Source of the DNA: Nyssa sinensis
Taxonomy: Eukaryota; Streptophyta; Magnoliopsida; Cornales; Nyssaceae
NCBI GenBank assembly: GCA_008638375.1
Contig: CM018052.1
Location: 5,441,006 to 5,505,005, forward strand
Length of the DNA: 64,000 nucleotides
Direction: 5' to 3'
Positions 34,770-47,700 of this stretch are shown one piece after another (position 1 is the stretch's first letter; the number at the start of each line of letters is the position of its first letter). The translations under genes were made by a program, and so were the position numbers. The notes beneath the pieces were generated by a model. The model was not told the DNA's origin. It searched no databases and saw only the letters and a program-made list of their open reading frames with translations.

Positions 34770-37584
34770 TAGAGATCTGAAAAATCAGGATAAATTTTTC
34801 GTTTTTGCCGATAGGGCACTATTCTTGTACGGTTTGCCAGTAAGGCATTCACATGCATTATTTAGGCATAAGTCATGTTTAGAAACATATTTTGAGTATG
34901 CCATAGAAGATAAATATGCTTATAATGTTAAATTACACCTCCTATAAAAAAATTTTTAGCCTATTCGGAGACAATTTCAAAAACACGACCAAAAAGGCAT
35001 CCCGGGTGGCCCGGGTGGAATCGGCTAAACCTAGTGGCAGGCGAAAATAAATTTTTTTGAAAATTTTCAATCAAAATAATTTTAAGAACGTTGGCTAAAG
35101 CAAAATGTCAAATTGAGGCGTTTCAAGACGAGTTGTAGTGTAACGAGGTCCCGGATTCATGAAGGGCAAAAGGGTCATTTTGCTTTTTTGCTCCTTTAGT
35201 ATAAATACAACCCCTTAGTGTTAAAAATAACATGGTTGGTCTGGAGAAAGTGCAGAACTCACGCATGGGAGAAAAAGTGAAGAGAAAACCTAGGTTTTTC
35301 AATCTTCAAGCCACCAAAATACACTCCTAGGCCAAGATTCTTGCAAGACTTCCTACTAAGAAGTTGTTCCCCACGCCAAGAACTATATTCTCACCAATCA
35401 GTTTGCCTGCACAGCGAACACAACTCCCAAGGGTTGAGAAAAATCCTTTTAGGTATGATATCTTGCTAAGTTAGGAACATATTTAAGTTTCTTTGCCTTT
35501 TTATATGTTGGTTGAGTGATTTAGGTGTTTACTTGATGTTAGAAAATCACTTAGGTGGTAGTTGCTTGGAAAACTTAGAGTCAATAGACTTTTGTGTTCT
35601 TTGAGTTTCTTGACAATTTGTTACCATGATGATAGTGTACCTTGCATATGTGTTGGATTATTATATTTTAGCTTATTTTCATGTAGAAAAACTCTTGTGG
35701 TTTGAAAGTTATGATTTATTTAATGTGTCAGTACTTTATGTATTTTGTGATCCTTGAGAAACTGTTAAGGTTGTAAATATGTAATGTGTTTATATGTGAA
35801 ATTGATTGGATTACATGTTAGGTTCATGTAAATAAAGCTTTATGATTCAAAGGTTATGTTGCTTTAAGTATAATGAATTATCAAAGGTATGTTCCATGTG
35901 TTGATGAAAGGTTTCATTAAATGCATAAGAACAAAATCAAGGCATGTTGACATAGTATAAATCCTTGGAAACATTGTGTGAGTTTAGCACTTTGGTGCTA
36001 TGCATTATGAGGGTGCAGATCTTATGGTGAAAAACCCAAAATTGGCCATTGGTACTAGCATGCCAATGGGGTTCAGACCGTGAAGCAAGACATACATTGG
36101 TACTTGCATGCCAACGGGAAAAAACCGTGAAGCGAGACATGGGTGGCATAGAGTTGCATCTGTGTGTCATGCATGTTGACATTGCATAGCATTGAGGGAT
36201 TATGGGGTTATAGCTTTTAAAATGTTCACTTGCACATGCCACGCCTTAAATTTGTTCCTAGTATTAGCATTGTGTCATACCAGCAGTTGTGCTGACCCCT
36301 CGTGGGATATCATATTTTAGATGAGACTTCGGGTACTTGAGACTCGATGAAGTCGTTGGATCACAGAGGGATGAAGTAGATTGTGAAGCGTATTTGGCCC
36401 TTGGGGCATATTTTGTATGTATGGGCATAAGCTCAAAAGACTTGTATTTTAAATTTGGAAGAACAATGAACTATAGGCCTTAGGCCATTTTGAAATGTAC
36501 GGGCTTAAGCCCAAATGACATGTAGGATATATTTATTTAATATACCTTACATGTATATATGTTGAAAGAAATGACTGTATGTTTAAATCCTATGAGATTG
36601 TGGTCGGCGAGTGAGGATGGGATGTGCACATATTTATATTTATGGATTGTTGCAAAATATTAGGTGGGAAAATGCTTAGAAAACAAAGGAAGTTATGTCA
36701 AAAATTTTGTGAAATTAAGGTAGAAATTAAGTGTGTGAAATACCCCATAAATAGGTAAGAAAGGTGCCAATAAGGGGGAGTTGAAAACCTTGAAGTAGTG
36801 GGCCAAAAATGGGGGAACAATAGCATTCAAAATGTAGGAAAAAAATTTGGAAAACAGAGAAAATTGGCTGCTGGACAAAGAAATTTAGTCGCCGCCGCTT
36901 TAGTGTTTCTATAGAAAAAATGAAAAATTAGATTGTAGTCGCTACAGTGACACGACCCTAGGCCATGCCAACCCCTTGCCACCCCCCCGGCACACACGCG
37001 CACCTACAGCCTGCCCTTATATGCCCACTGCCTTGCACGTGGCCTACTGCTACCTTGTCATGACACGCCCAGCCTGACACCCCTTGACACCTGCCTCCTT
37101 GGCCACCTATTTGAGCCATGTTTGGGCACCTTTTGGACCATGTTTAGGCACCCTATTGGGCCATGTTTGTCCAATCTTTAGGCCACGTTTGGCCACCCTT
37201 TTGAGCTATTTTTGGCCACTTATATGGACCATGTTTTGCCACTTCCTTAGACATATTTTGGTAGACCGTTTGACCTATTCTAGGCCCATACCTTAGGGCA
37301 TCTTGGGGCCCATTTGGGCTATTATTCCAAGGCATTTTTAGGGATGACTTGGGACTATTTTAGAGACTATTTTTGGACTACCTTGACTATTGGTTGGGGT
37401 GATGTTTGACTACCACTTGGGACTTATCTTAGGTGAGTCTAGTAACGATTTTTCATTTTTATTTTGGGAAAACATGGGGGGAATAAATGCATAATCAACT
37501 AAATCCACCTTAATGACCTTCCATTTACTTTTCTTATTTCATTTCACTCACTCCCCAGGTTTGTGGAAATTCGGGGCGTGACAT
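34770..37584 (+). mobile_element. LTR-D: 3' LTR of the chromovirus
   Basis: It starts TGTAGAGATCTGAAAAATC and ends GGGGCGTGACA, 2.8 kb. It does not match the LTR-A that stands on the 5' side of the internal region, so the two LTRs flanking this pol are from different elements. No second LTR-D copy is seen. It holds a degenerate repeat (37090-37300), splice-like signals (TTTTAG|GTATGA at about 35452, TTAG|GTGAGTC at about 37433, CTCCCCAG|GT at about 37558) and a CHG-rich stretch at 36960-37080. The 5 bases after it are TGTCC; the matching left copy was not found. Confidence 0.75.
37090..37300 (+). repeat. Degenerate short tandem repeat in LTR-D
   Basis: About six imperfect units built on GGCCATGTTTGGCCACC and its variants (TTTGGGCACCTTTTGGACCA and so on), about 33 bp each. 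Open frames on both strands across it are repeat artefacts. Confidence 0.55.
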
Positions 37585-39965
37585 GTCCTCCATGGACTAA
37601 GTGTTGGGTATTATTCCCAATCACCGACCCGTAGGTCCAAATCAGCATCTATAGAATCATGATGGGCGTTGTGACAGACATAACTCCCAACACTCAAAAT
37701 AACATCATGATGAGCAAAATTTCACAAGGAATGTACATATACGTGGAATATAAAATTCTCACCAGTGAGAAACATAGCAATTTTCTAATATCCAAATCAA
37801 AGGTATTGAAATGTGTAAGCAATCACATCAAGATATTGACAAATGAAATCTCAACATATCCACAAGAAAGTACAAATGTCAAATTTTGGAATCAATAAAT
37901 GTTAGGTAAGTATAAGAGTACATATTGACAGCATCGAGAAAATATAATTGTGACATGGCTAAGTAAATGCTACTTATTAGAGTTTGGGTTTGCTTACATT
38001 GAGTTCTTAGCATCGCATTCCCATGCGGGTACCATAATAGCTATCCCATACCTTTCTTTCCATTTTCCATCATTTAGGTAATCCTATAATCATAGATAAA
38101 AAATAAAGTGCATAACGAATTAGTATTCATTCTAATCCCAAACATTGTTATTCAGTGTTTTAATCTCTTTTGAACTTAGTTTATTCAGTTAAGGGCCTTC
38201 AAATTCCCTATTTAGGTTCCCTAATGTCTTATAACTTATTTGGCCCTTCAAAGGCAAATTGATAATTTACACTCTTTAATGTCTCATATTTTTCCATACA
38301 CGATTTAGGTACTCGGACTCCAATTTAAGTCCATTCGGTCTTTATAACATTTACATGGACTTATTAATTTTATTTTTATACTTCTGGTAACTTCATTATG
38401 TCTTAAGGATGTATTCGTCATTTTTTTGTTTGTTATCGAGTCTTATTTTCCTCAAAATGATGTCATCGTCAAGTCTGAAATATTAAATATAATTAATTTA
38501 GGCTTTTCGGATCTTAATTCGCATTTGTGTGACTTACATTAAGCCTAGGGACATTTTTATAATTTTACACTTTCATGCGTCACATTTTTTGGTACTTTGT
38601 TTGTTAAAATGGACTCCATCGTTGAGTCTTAGACGTCAATAAAGTCAGAAAATGTCATCTCTGACATTTAACTGGCTTTTGGCTTACGAATGGCAAAATG
38701 GTAATTATGACATTTTACGTGCCTATATCTTTGGGACTTCATTTCACAAATCAGATCCTGCCATTGGGTCTGAAATGTCTGAAATGTTAAGGTACATATT
38801 TTTACAGTCATCGAGGTTCAATTGGTCACTTAACTAATCATTAGGACATGTTTGGAAATATTCCAATTTGCCAGTTCGTATTTTTTGGAATATAATTTCA
38901 CAAATCGGACTCCTTCATTGAGTCCGGAATGCTCAAAAATATTGGGTTGCACTATTCTTTTATTTTAATTGACCTTCATTTAGCCTATTTTTGGCCTAAG
39001 GGCATTTTGGTAATTTTTTTATAATTAAAAGGATTTAAAATTAATATTTAATTAATTTCTGGACCAATCCATAATTAATCAAAACTTTTTACATCATTTT
39101 CTAATTAACAGAAAGTTTCGGGGGTCTAATTATAATTTTAGAAACTATTTAAATAAACCCATTGGTTTAATTAGGTTTCAAGTGAACCAATCCCAGACAG
39201 TAAAGAGCCAACCGGTTCATCTGGTCTATTGCATCATACTGACGTCAGCCCTACTTTTTTATTTTTTAACTCTTTTAAGCCAAAATGACGACGTTTTAAT
39301 AAGTGTTTAAAACCCATTTAACAATTTGGTCAGGACTCTACCCAAGACCTGACCTAGTACTGTACTTTTTCCCCAATACTCCGATGAGGGTTCCGATGGC
39401 CTTCTCCGGTACCGACGACCGTCGCCGATTGATTTTCGGCCACTGCCAATGTGGTTCAAACCCAATTTCTATTAGGATTCCATTTCTACAATTGGTTTCT
39501 TGATTGGGTGGGTCTACCGTCACAAAATAGGAGGTCACAGTCACTGCTCTAGCGACTCCTAGTTTTTCGGCGACCTATTAATTTTTTATTTCGAAGCTTT
39601 TTACTCACTGTTTTGGCTTGATTTTCCTTATATAAGTTTCTGGAGTCATAGGGAACATCTTCCCGTTCCTAAAACCAGGTAATCAAGCCTTAATATGTCC
39701 ATTTAATTTTTCCCTCTCTAAACTAAAACCCTATATTTCTTTGAAGTTTCTTGACCTTTTCTTATGCTTTAAGTTGTAGAATGTTCATTGTTTCATGCTC
39801 TTTTTAGCCTTGTAACTAGTTTCAAGCTTTATTTAAGCTAGATCAAAAACTCAATTTCTCATAATTTCGGGTCTTAGAGTTTCTTAGGGTTTTCAAGCTT
39901 AAACCTCATCATTCTTCTTCTATTTTCTTCCCTCTACAATATAAAACACATGCATGTATATTTTA
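37585..39965 (-). mobile_element. LTR-H/A-type fragment, minus orientation
   Basis: From about 37,970 it matches the inverse of LTR-H and LTR-A interiors: 39160-39240 corresponds to 21560-21640 inverted, and 39380-39440 to 21270-21310 inverted. The first 0.4 kb (37585-37970) has no match that I can see. Neither LTR terminus is clear. It ends where LTR-A copy 3 starts. No gene is seen. Confidence 0.55.
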
Positions 39966-40820
39966 TGTAACACCCTGACCCAATTAAAGAAAGATTAAGT
40001 CGCTAAATACTAATTAGTGACCCTTAGAAGGATGGTCAAGAAAATTTAATCGGAAAATAAATGCCAATTTCAAAAGTACCGAGACCTTAAATAACGAGGT
40101 CGATTTCAAAAAGAAAATCCAAATTAATAAGGTTAAGGGTATAAAATCAAGACTTGAAGAGTGAATCTTAATGCCGATTAACAAAGTGAAAAATAAAACG
40201 AAATATACATAAAAATAAATAAAAATTATAATAATACTAGGATAAGAAAATAAATAAAAATAAAAATGTATAAATAAATATAAGTGTATATATATAGCTA
40301 CATATAAACTAATACAATTATATTCTAGATGACATATAAGTGTATATATATATATATATATATATACATAAATACATATATACATGTACAGCTGCCACTT
40401 ATATATATATATATGTAACTAAAGAAAATTAAATCCAAAGAAATGAAAATAAAAAATAAAAAAAAAGATATGAAAGAATGAAGTAGAAGCGATTAGAAGG
40501 CAATAGAATTATATAGAAGACTATAATGGAATTAAATAGAAAAGGAGAGAGAATCAGTGGAGGCATACAACCACGCAGTTGTTCTCCATGTTAATAAAGA
40601 AAGAACGGCAACCATGTGATGAGAGAGAAGCAGTGGCCATGCAACCGTAGATGTGTTCTCCATGCAAAAATAAAAGCCAACAAGTGGCAATGTCACCGAC
40701 CTCAAGGTCGGTTTAAGAAGAGATTAAAGGGGAGAGAAGTGTGAGGAAGCGAGACAGAGACCAAGAGAAAGGAGTCGAGGAGGGAATTTTGAAAACTGAA
40801 GGAAGAAGTTTTTGGAAAAC
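39966..40820 (+). mobile_element. LTR-A copy 3, left part
   Basis: It starts TGTAACACCCTGACCC and follows LTR-A copy 1, including a TA tract at 40338-40365 and the CACCGACCTCAAGGTCGGT block also seen near 5205-5230. It is interrupted at 40820 by a solo LTR-E with TSD AAAAC and resumes at 58179. Minus-strand open frames here are AT-repeat artefacts. Confidence 0.8.
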
Positions 40821-42238
40821 TGTCACATTCCGCACCCTACCCTACGCGGATGCCGAAGATGTGATGCTAGTTAGCCGCCTTGCCGATTTTACCGCTGACA
40901 ATGCGACCAACCAAAGGCAAATTTCTGAACTTTACCATGAATTGCATTCCAAATATAGGGTCAGAACAGCAGAATTTAAAACTATTTTTACCTCGGGAAT
41001 GCAACTCATCTATATACCACATACGTATGTACCATAGAGCACGTTTATAACAGATATATAACACAGAGCATATCAAATTTCTCAAGAGTACCATTACCAT
41101 GAGCCATGTCCTAATACATCTAATGCATACCAATAAAGTCAATCATAACATGTCACTCACCTGAATAGCCAGAATCAATCCATTAGAACCCAAGTCTCCA
41201 CAAATCCATGCTATCAGATCCGTACTTGAACTGTCTCACAACCTGCTAGTATCATCTCCTTATACCTTCTAGTCCAATGGAGTCATATCCTGAAAAATGT
41301 TAAATAAATGGAATGAGCTTAAACAAGCTCAGTGAGTAACATAGGTTCCTACCATGGGTTTCAAAACCCGTTTATATATACATCCATGCTCAAATGCAAC
41401 TCAAGTAGAACAAACGTAACTCAAGAGAACAAATCGGATCAACATAGAACCAAATAGAATGGATCAATACTGAATACCAATCAAACAACGGTATATCAAC
41501 AAATGTGCCTGAACCTTCCCCAGGCAGTGTGGGATGCCACACAAGATAATCCGTCAGTCACCCACCCCCACACATGGAGGGCCCGCATCCCCACAGCACA
41601 CTACCAGTTGGGGTCGGTATTAGAGCGGAACAGATAGGATTGAACGGATGCTGAGTTCTGGGCATCCCACAGAGCCAGCTATCCATCTACTGATATACTC
41701 AATCCCGTGGGCCCAAGACTCACGTAACAAGATAAACACAAATCAGACTCTAATAGCGTAGAACAAGTTAGAACAACAGATCCAAACATGATCAGAACTG
41801 GAGATATCAAGAAGTAGGAAAGAATCACGCCACATGTAATGCAGTGTAAAGAGTATGCATTAAAACGTATGCATGAGAATAGTACAGTGTATAAAACAGT
41901 TAGCATATAAAGCAGTACAGTATACAAGTTTAGGTACTACAGAAATTATACACCAAGTCAGGAGTCTGAGTTACTCACAGTTCGTTGCAACCAATTCAGA
42001 TTTCCTTCCAACTGATTCTACATTTGAAAGTCCTAGAATAGTAATCACAAACATCGGTTATTGGTGATAATATATTTTACCTATTTCTCTAATTTCCTGC
42101 GGCCACTAAATAGCAAACTTGTTGTTTAGTCAATTATAAATTATATATTAATCCAATTAAGATCGATTGAATTCAATGCCACCATTATTGTGGTTCAAAA
42201 TCAAGACATTTCTTTAGCTAACCCAACTATATTGGTTC
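40821..42238 (-). mobile_element. Solo LTR-E copy 2, part 1 (3' side)
   Basis: On the minus strand this is the 3' end of a solo LTR-E. It begins TGTCACATTCCGC at 40821, preceded by AAAAC (40816-40820), the left copy of the TSD whose right copy is at 58174-58178. It is collinear with 49-1500. The donor-like GTGAGT has GT at 41978-41977, the acceptor ends at 41290, and the exon-like block of 129 nt (41289-41161) ends at a second donor CAG|GTGAGTGAC. A Retand-like element is inserted at 42239. Confidence 0.9.
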
Positions 42239-42380
42239 TGATATACCATAAAAGAACAGGCCAATCAACACTTGACACGTGTAACCGCAATCCGACCTAT
42301 GCTCAGCCAACATGATTCTCATTCAGCCAATAAGGAAAAACTCAAGCATCCAGATCATCATACAAGGTCGGAAGTGGCCG

Positions 42381-42417
<37 letters not shown>

Positions 42418-42897
42418 AGAACAAGGTCACAGGGTTCAGACCAACACTACAGAACTCGTCACCACCTTAGCGGATGCCGAGCAGGGAATAAGGAAGCGGT
42501 CTTCAACAAGGAAGCAATCTTCAACAAGGAAACTACCATCTATGGTTATCTCTATGCAAGGTAGCCGCAATCTCCAGTAATCAAATCCCTATATTCATGG
42601 CTTCTATGGTTATCTCTATGCAAGGTAACTGCAATCTCCAGTGATCAAATCCCTATATTCATGGCTTCGAATCCTAACCAACTTAGGAAAGCCACGGCTT
42701 ATAAATTAAACCCTAAAGGTACGCCTTATTCTCTATGCTCATTCTTTGGCTTTCAATACAGTCTTTCAATTCTCTTACTTACTTAAGCATCAGAGCGGCT
42801 ACCGCCGGAGTCAATCCGGTGGTCCTCTGATCATCTCTCTGAGTGTTCTACAGGTCACGGAGCCCTCACGTGTTGCGAGTCAAAAAGTGCAGCATCA
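42239..42897 (+). mobile_element. Retand-like element 1, 5' LTR
   Basis: TGATATACC to GCAGCATCA, 659 bp. It matches the 3' LTR at 55219-55847 with 15 substitutions, 14 of them transitions, plus a TA-repeat length difference and a 10-bp gap. A TATA box (TATAAATT) is at 42700-42707. A block of about 65 bp beginning TATGGTTATCTCTATGCAAG is present twice in tandem (about 42540-42665). The 5 bases before it are GGTTC; after the 3' LTR they are GTTTC, a target duplication with one mismatch. Confidence 0.93.
42700..42707 (+). promoter_or_regulatory. TATA box of the Retand-like 5' LTR
   Basis: TATAAATT in the sequence CGGCTTATAAATTAAACCC is conserved at the same place in all three Retand-like LTRs (42700, 55650 and 62941). 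It is the only good TATA box in this LTR and would place transcription initiation near 42,730. Confidence 0.6.
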
Positions 42898-42900
42898 GTT

Positions 42901-42918
42901 TGGCGCCGTCTGTGGGAA
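42901..42918 (+). promoter_or_regulatory. Primer-binding site, Tat/Retand type
   Basis: TGGCGCCGTCTGTGGGAA follows the 5' LTR after a 3-base gap. This PBS wording is characteristic of plant Tat-lineage Ty3/gypsy elements. The same sequence occurs after the LTR of the second copy (63143). Confidence 0.85.
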
Positions 42919-42977
42919 ACGACTAATCTCCAAAGTGCTCTACTCATAAAACTCATCTTTTTCCCCACCAGAAAACC

Positions 42978-44747
42978 ATGGCACCAAATCTCCGACCACG
43001 ACAGAATGCTCAGAATGCGCAAAACACTCAATGTCAGCCGCCTGCTCCCCGCACAAGGGGGCCAGCGGCCAATCCTATGCGACAAGAGATCGAAGCCATA
43101 AAACGACACAATGAACTGGTGCAGGAACAGCTGCTTACCATCACTAGAACACTGGCGACACTTACACAGAACCAAGCGACGGGTTCTCCTAGCCCGCCGG
43201 TCAACTTCGTTGCAGGGACGCAACCTCCTGTTGCTACAGAGAACGCCGAACCTCATGCACAGGCTCCAACTAACCTGCCTGGGCACCCCTCAGGCGTTGC
43301 TCGCGCTGGTCGAGATCTATAGCCATCAACAGTTCCTGGCTGGGGAACATCCGCTTTTGTTTCCGACGTGCATTATCGAAGCACTACTCGAGCCCCAACT
43401 CCTAGGGTTTCGGAAGCACCGCCGGCACCGCAGGAACCTTATCATGCAGCACCAGTCCCTCTGGTTCGAATTCCTCCTCCGTCCGAAGGGCGTAATCAAC
43501 CCTACTACCTTGAAGCCGAGGCTGTCAGACAGGGTTCACAAGATGTCAGAGTCAAAGACCCACAGAGGGTAGAGGAAATTGCCGAGTCAATAGACCGGAC
43601 AATTACCTTAAGAGGACCTCAGAACCCTCCAGAACAAGACGAACTGGCCAGGCTGCTCGGAAGACTAGCCACTCCGTTCACTCACGCTATCATGTCAGAA
43701 GAGAGGCCTAGAAAGTTCATGGTGCCCAAGTTCACTCTCTATGACGGATCTGGAGATCCAGGAGATCACCTTTCTCATTACCAGCATACGATGGCCCTTC
43801 ACGGAGCTTCGGATGCTTTCATGTGCCGGACGTTCATCACCAGCTTAAAAGCAACTGTTCTGAAGTGGTTCCACAACCTCCCTCCGAACTCCATTACCAG
43901 CTTCTACGAGCTCGGTAGGCAGTTCTTGGACAGGTTTATGACCAGCAGGAGGCTCAGAAGAGGGCCAGAATTCCTGCTGAATGTAAAGCAGACCAGGGAG
44001 GAATCCCTCCGAGCCTACATTGCACGCTTCAACACCGAACTCACTGAGATCACGGATTGCAGCCCGAAATTCCTTGTAGCAGCCCTTACAGCCGGGCTTG
44101 CCCAAGGTGGGTTCAGAGATTCCTTGACAAAGAGCCCTCCAGCCGATATGGCGGCACTAATGGATTGGGCCAGAAAATATATCAACCTGGAAGAGGCCAA
44201 CCGCTCAGCCCAGAAGGGCAAGGATCAGACCCAGAGGGATATTCCAAAGCGGGAGGATCACAAGAAGGAGGATCACTGAAGAGACTCCAACAAAAAGAGG
44301 GCCAGGAGCTCAGAGAAGAGAACAGCTCCCAGAGCTGTGTACAACTCCGCACCAAGGGAGTTCACCAACTTCACTCCTCTAAACACCACTCCGAACCAGG
44401 TACTCCGACAGATCAGAGATCGGGAGAACCTGAGGTGGCCGGAGCCAATCAAGGGAGATCCCAGCCTGCGGGACCAAAGTAAGTATTGTAATTTCCATAA
44501 AGATCATGGACATACAACTAACTCTTGCAGGACCCTCCGATATGAGATAGAGCAGCTCATAAAGAAGGGACGTCTTCTGGAGTTCGTCAAGCAGGACGGA
44601 CGACAGAACCCCCAATAGGACAAGCCTCAGCAGCGGCTAAATCAGAGGCCCGAACAGAGGCAGGAGCAGAGGGAAGGACGAAACGAGCCTCAGAGCCAGA
44701 ACAATCACGTCATCTACGTCCTCCATGCTGACTCCCCTATTACAGGA
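42978..44747 (+). pseudogene. Retand-like gag, disabled
   Basis: This encodes the structural gag protein. ATG at 42978 follows the primer-binding site. Visible parts are a short basic and glutamine-rich start, a proline-rich linker, the retrotransposon gag domain (about 43,700-44,130; phrases RKFMVPKFTLYDG and YELGRQFLDRF), and a zinc-knuckle-like CNFHKDHGHTTNSC (about 44490-44530). The frame is broken by TAG at 43320, TGA at 44277 and TAG at 44616. The second copy has CAG where 43320 has TAG. Gag and pol lie in the same frame with no stop that looks original between them, so a single gag-pol polyprotein is likely. Confidence 0.85.
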
Positions 44748-47700
44748 ATGTCCAACAGGGCAAGAAAGAGATATGCTCGGGAGGCCAGAACCGCCCCGAA
44801 CGTCCTGCAGATCTCCAACGTCGAAAAGAGGCTCAAGCCAGGGCTGGAGATCCAGTTCACCGAGCAAGATCTAGCAGGGGTACACTGCCCTCACAGTGAT
44901 GCCCTCGTTATTACCCTCAGAATCGCCAACTTCGAGACCAGAAGAGTCCTGGTCGACACTGGCAGCTCAGTCAACATTCTGTTTTATGAACCGCTTAAAT
45001 AGATGGACATAGACCAGGACAACGTCAAGCCCACCACTGCCGTGATGGCAACTTTTGATGGCAACCTCAGCACCCCACTGGGGAGAGTTGACCTTCCTAC
45101 CACTGTAGGAGAAGGCGAAGGGTAGAAGACCACCATCACGGAATACATGGTGCTGAACATGAAGTCTCCCTACAACGTCATAATCGGGAGACCCTAGTTG
45201 CATCAGATAGGGGCAGTCACTTCGACCCTTCATCAGTGTCTGAAGTACGCCTACAACCAGAGCGTACACTCGGTCCAAGGATGTCAGCCAACCTCCCGAG
45301 AGTGTCACGCTATTGCCCTCAAGGAGAAAGCTCCGAAATAGCAATTACAGTACACTCGGGACTGTGTAGATCCGGTCTTCACTCACACTCCCGAGGTGGA
45401 AGATTGCCCATCCAGCGTTGAAGAACCCCTGAGTCCAAGGGGACGTGACAGCAGAGTCAAACCTGTTGGCGAGCCCATTAAAATACTGGTCAGTTCAGAA
45501 GCAGAGGGGCGTTACTTGTACGTCGGCCCAGATCTTACACACACCGAGCAGGAGAAGATGGTCAGGTTTCTGAAAAACAACCTCTCTATCTTTGCTTGGG
45601 AGACCAGGGACATGGAGGGAATAGATCTTAATCTAATAACTCATAAACTGATGGTAGATCCGGATCACCCCCCAGTCATACAGAAGAGAAGGCCGATCGC
45701 TCCTGAACGGCATTGGGTTATAAACGAAGAAGTCCAGAGGCTGCTGGATGCCAGGATGATACGGGAAGTTTTCTATCCCGAGTGGCTAGCCAACACCGTG
45801 CTTGTCAAAAAGAAGAACGGCAAGTGGAGAGTCTGTGTTGACTATACAGACCTCAACAAAGCGTGCCCCAAAGACAGCTTTCCACTGCCAAGAATAGACC
45901 AACTGGTTGACGCCACTGCAGGGCATGAACTTATGAGTTTCATGGATGCATACTCTGGATACAACCAGATCCAGATGTACCCTCCAGATCAAGAGAAGAC
46001 TGCCTTCATAACCGAAAGAGGACTCTACTGCTATAGAGTGATGCCTTTCGGTTTGAAGAATGCTGGAGCCACTTATCAACGGTTGGTGAACAAGATGTTT
46101 AGCCCACTACTCGGTAGCACCATGGAGGTTTACATCGACGACATGCTGGTAAAGAGCCTTCAGAAAGGCAGTCACCTCCAGCACTTGGCCCAGACCTTCG
46201 ATATCCTCAGACAACACAGGATGAAGCTCAACCCCGCGAAATGTACCTTTGGAATTACGAAGGGAAAATTCTTGGGATACATCGTCTCTCAAAGAGGTAT
46301 CGAAGCAGATCCCACTCAGATCCAAGCCCTGATTGGACTGAAGTCACCAAGAACCAGAAAGGATATTCAGGCATTGAATGGCAGAATTGCCGCGCTGAGC
46401 AGATTTATATCTAAGTCCACCGATCGTTGCCTACCTTTCTTCAAAGCTCTGAAGGGCAGCAAGACTTTGCAATGGACAGAAGAATGCGAGCAGTCCTTTC
46501 AAGAACTGAAGGAGTATCTAGCCTCTCCAGAGCTTCTGTCAAAACCAGTACAAGGAGAAAAGCTGCTCCTGTACCTTGCAGTCTCCGAGAACGCGGTCAG
46601 CTCCGCACTGATTAGACAGGACCGAGGAGTACAGAAGCCTATATTCTACGTCAGTAGGGCACTACTTGACACGGAGAAAAGATACCCAGAAATAGAGAAG
46701 CTGGCCTATGCCTTGGTTATATCAGCTCGGAAGCTTCGACCTTATTTCCAGGCCCATCCAATCGAGATCCCAACTGCCTATCCCCTGAAGTCAATACTGA
46801 AGAAACTTGAAGTATCGGGAAGATTGGTAAAGTGGTCTGTGGAGCTAGGGGAGTTTGACATAGCATATGTGCCCCGAAACTCCATCCAAGGGCAGGCCTT
46901 AGCTGACTTCGTAGCCGAGTTCACCCCGGCACTTCAGAACAAAGCAAAAGTCACCGAGACTTCGGGAACCTGGCTGCTGTACATTGATGGATCGTCAACC
47001 GATCAAGGATCAGGGGTAGGCCTGGTGCTACAGTCCCCTAATGGGCTCACATCAGAAAAAGCAGTCAGCCTGGGATTCAGAGCTTCTAATAATGAAGCCG
47101 AATATGAAGCCCTAATCTTAGGGATGAAACTTGCCTTGGAATGCGAGGCTCAGAACCTCGATGTCTTCTCTGACTCCCAACTGGTAGTAAGCTAGGTCTT
47201 GGGAGAATTTGCCATCAAAGATGACAAGATGCTTCGGTATTCCGAACTGGTGAGCCACTTGAAGAATTCCTTCCAGACGTTTACCATCCAGAAAATTGAG
47301 AGAAACTAGAATTGCAGAGCAGATGCTCTAGCTAACATGGCCTTCCGCCTCAAATCTGAAGTAGACTCCACAGTTAAAATCTCTTTTCAGCCAGGATCCA
47401 GCATCGAGGAAGCACAAGTTGCTCAAATTGACGAACAGCCCCAGAACTGGATGACCCGATCCTCCAGTATCTAAGGTCCGGTCTCCTCCCAGAGGACAGA
47501 AACAAAGCCAGGAGAATCCGAATCAGAACGGCTCGGTACCTGATCCTGAACAACAAGCTTTACAGAAGGTCGTATTCTCAACCTCTGCTAAAATGCTTAG
47601 CCCCAGACGAATCACAGTATGTCTTGGCTAAAATACATGAGGGAATCTACGGGAATCATAATGAGGGCAGAACTATAGCCCACCGAGCTCTATCGCAGGG

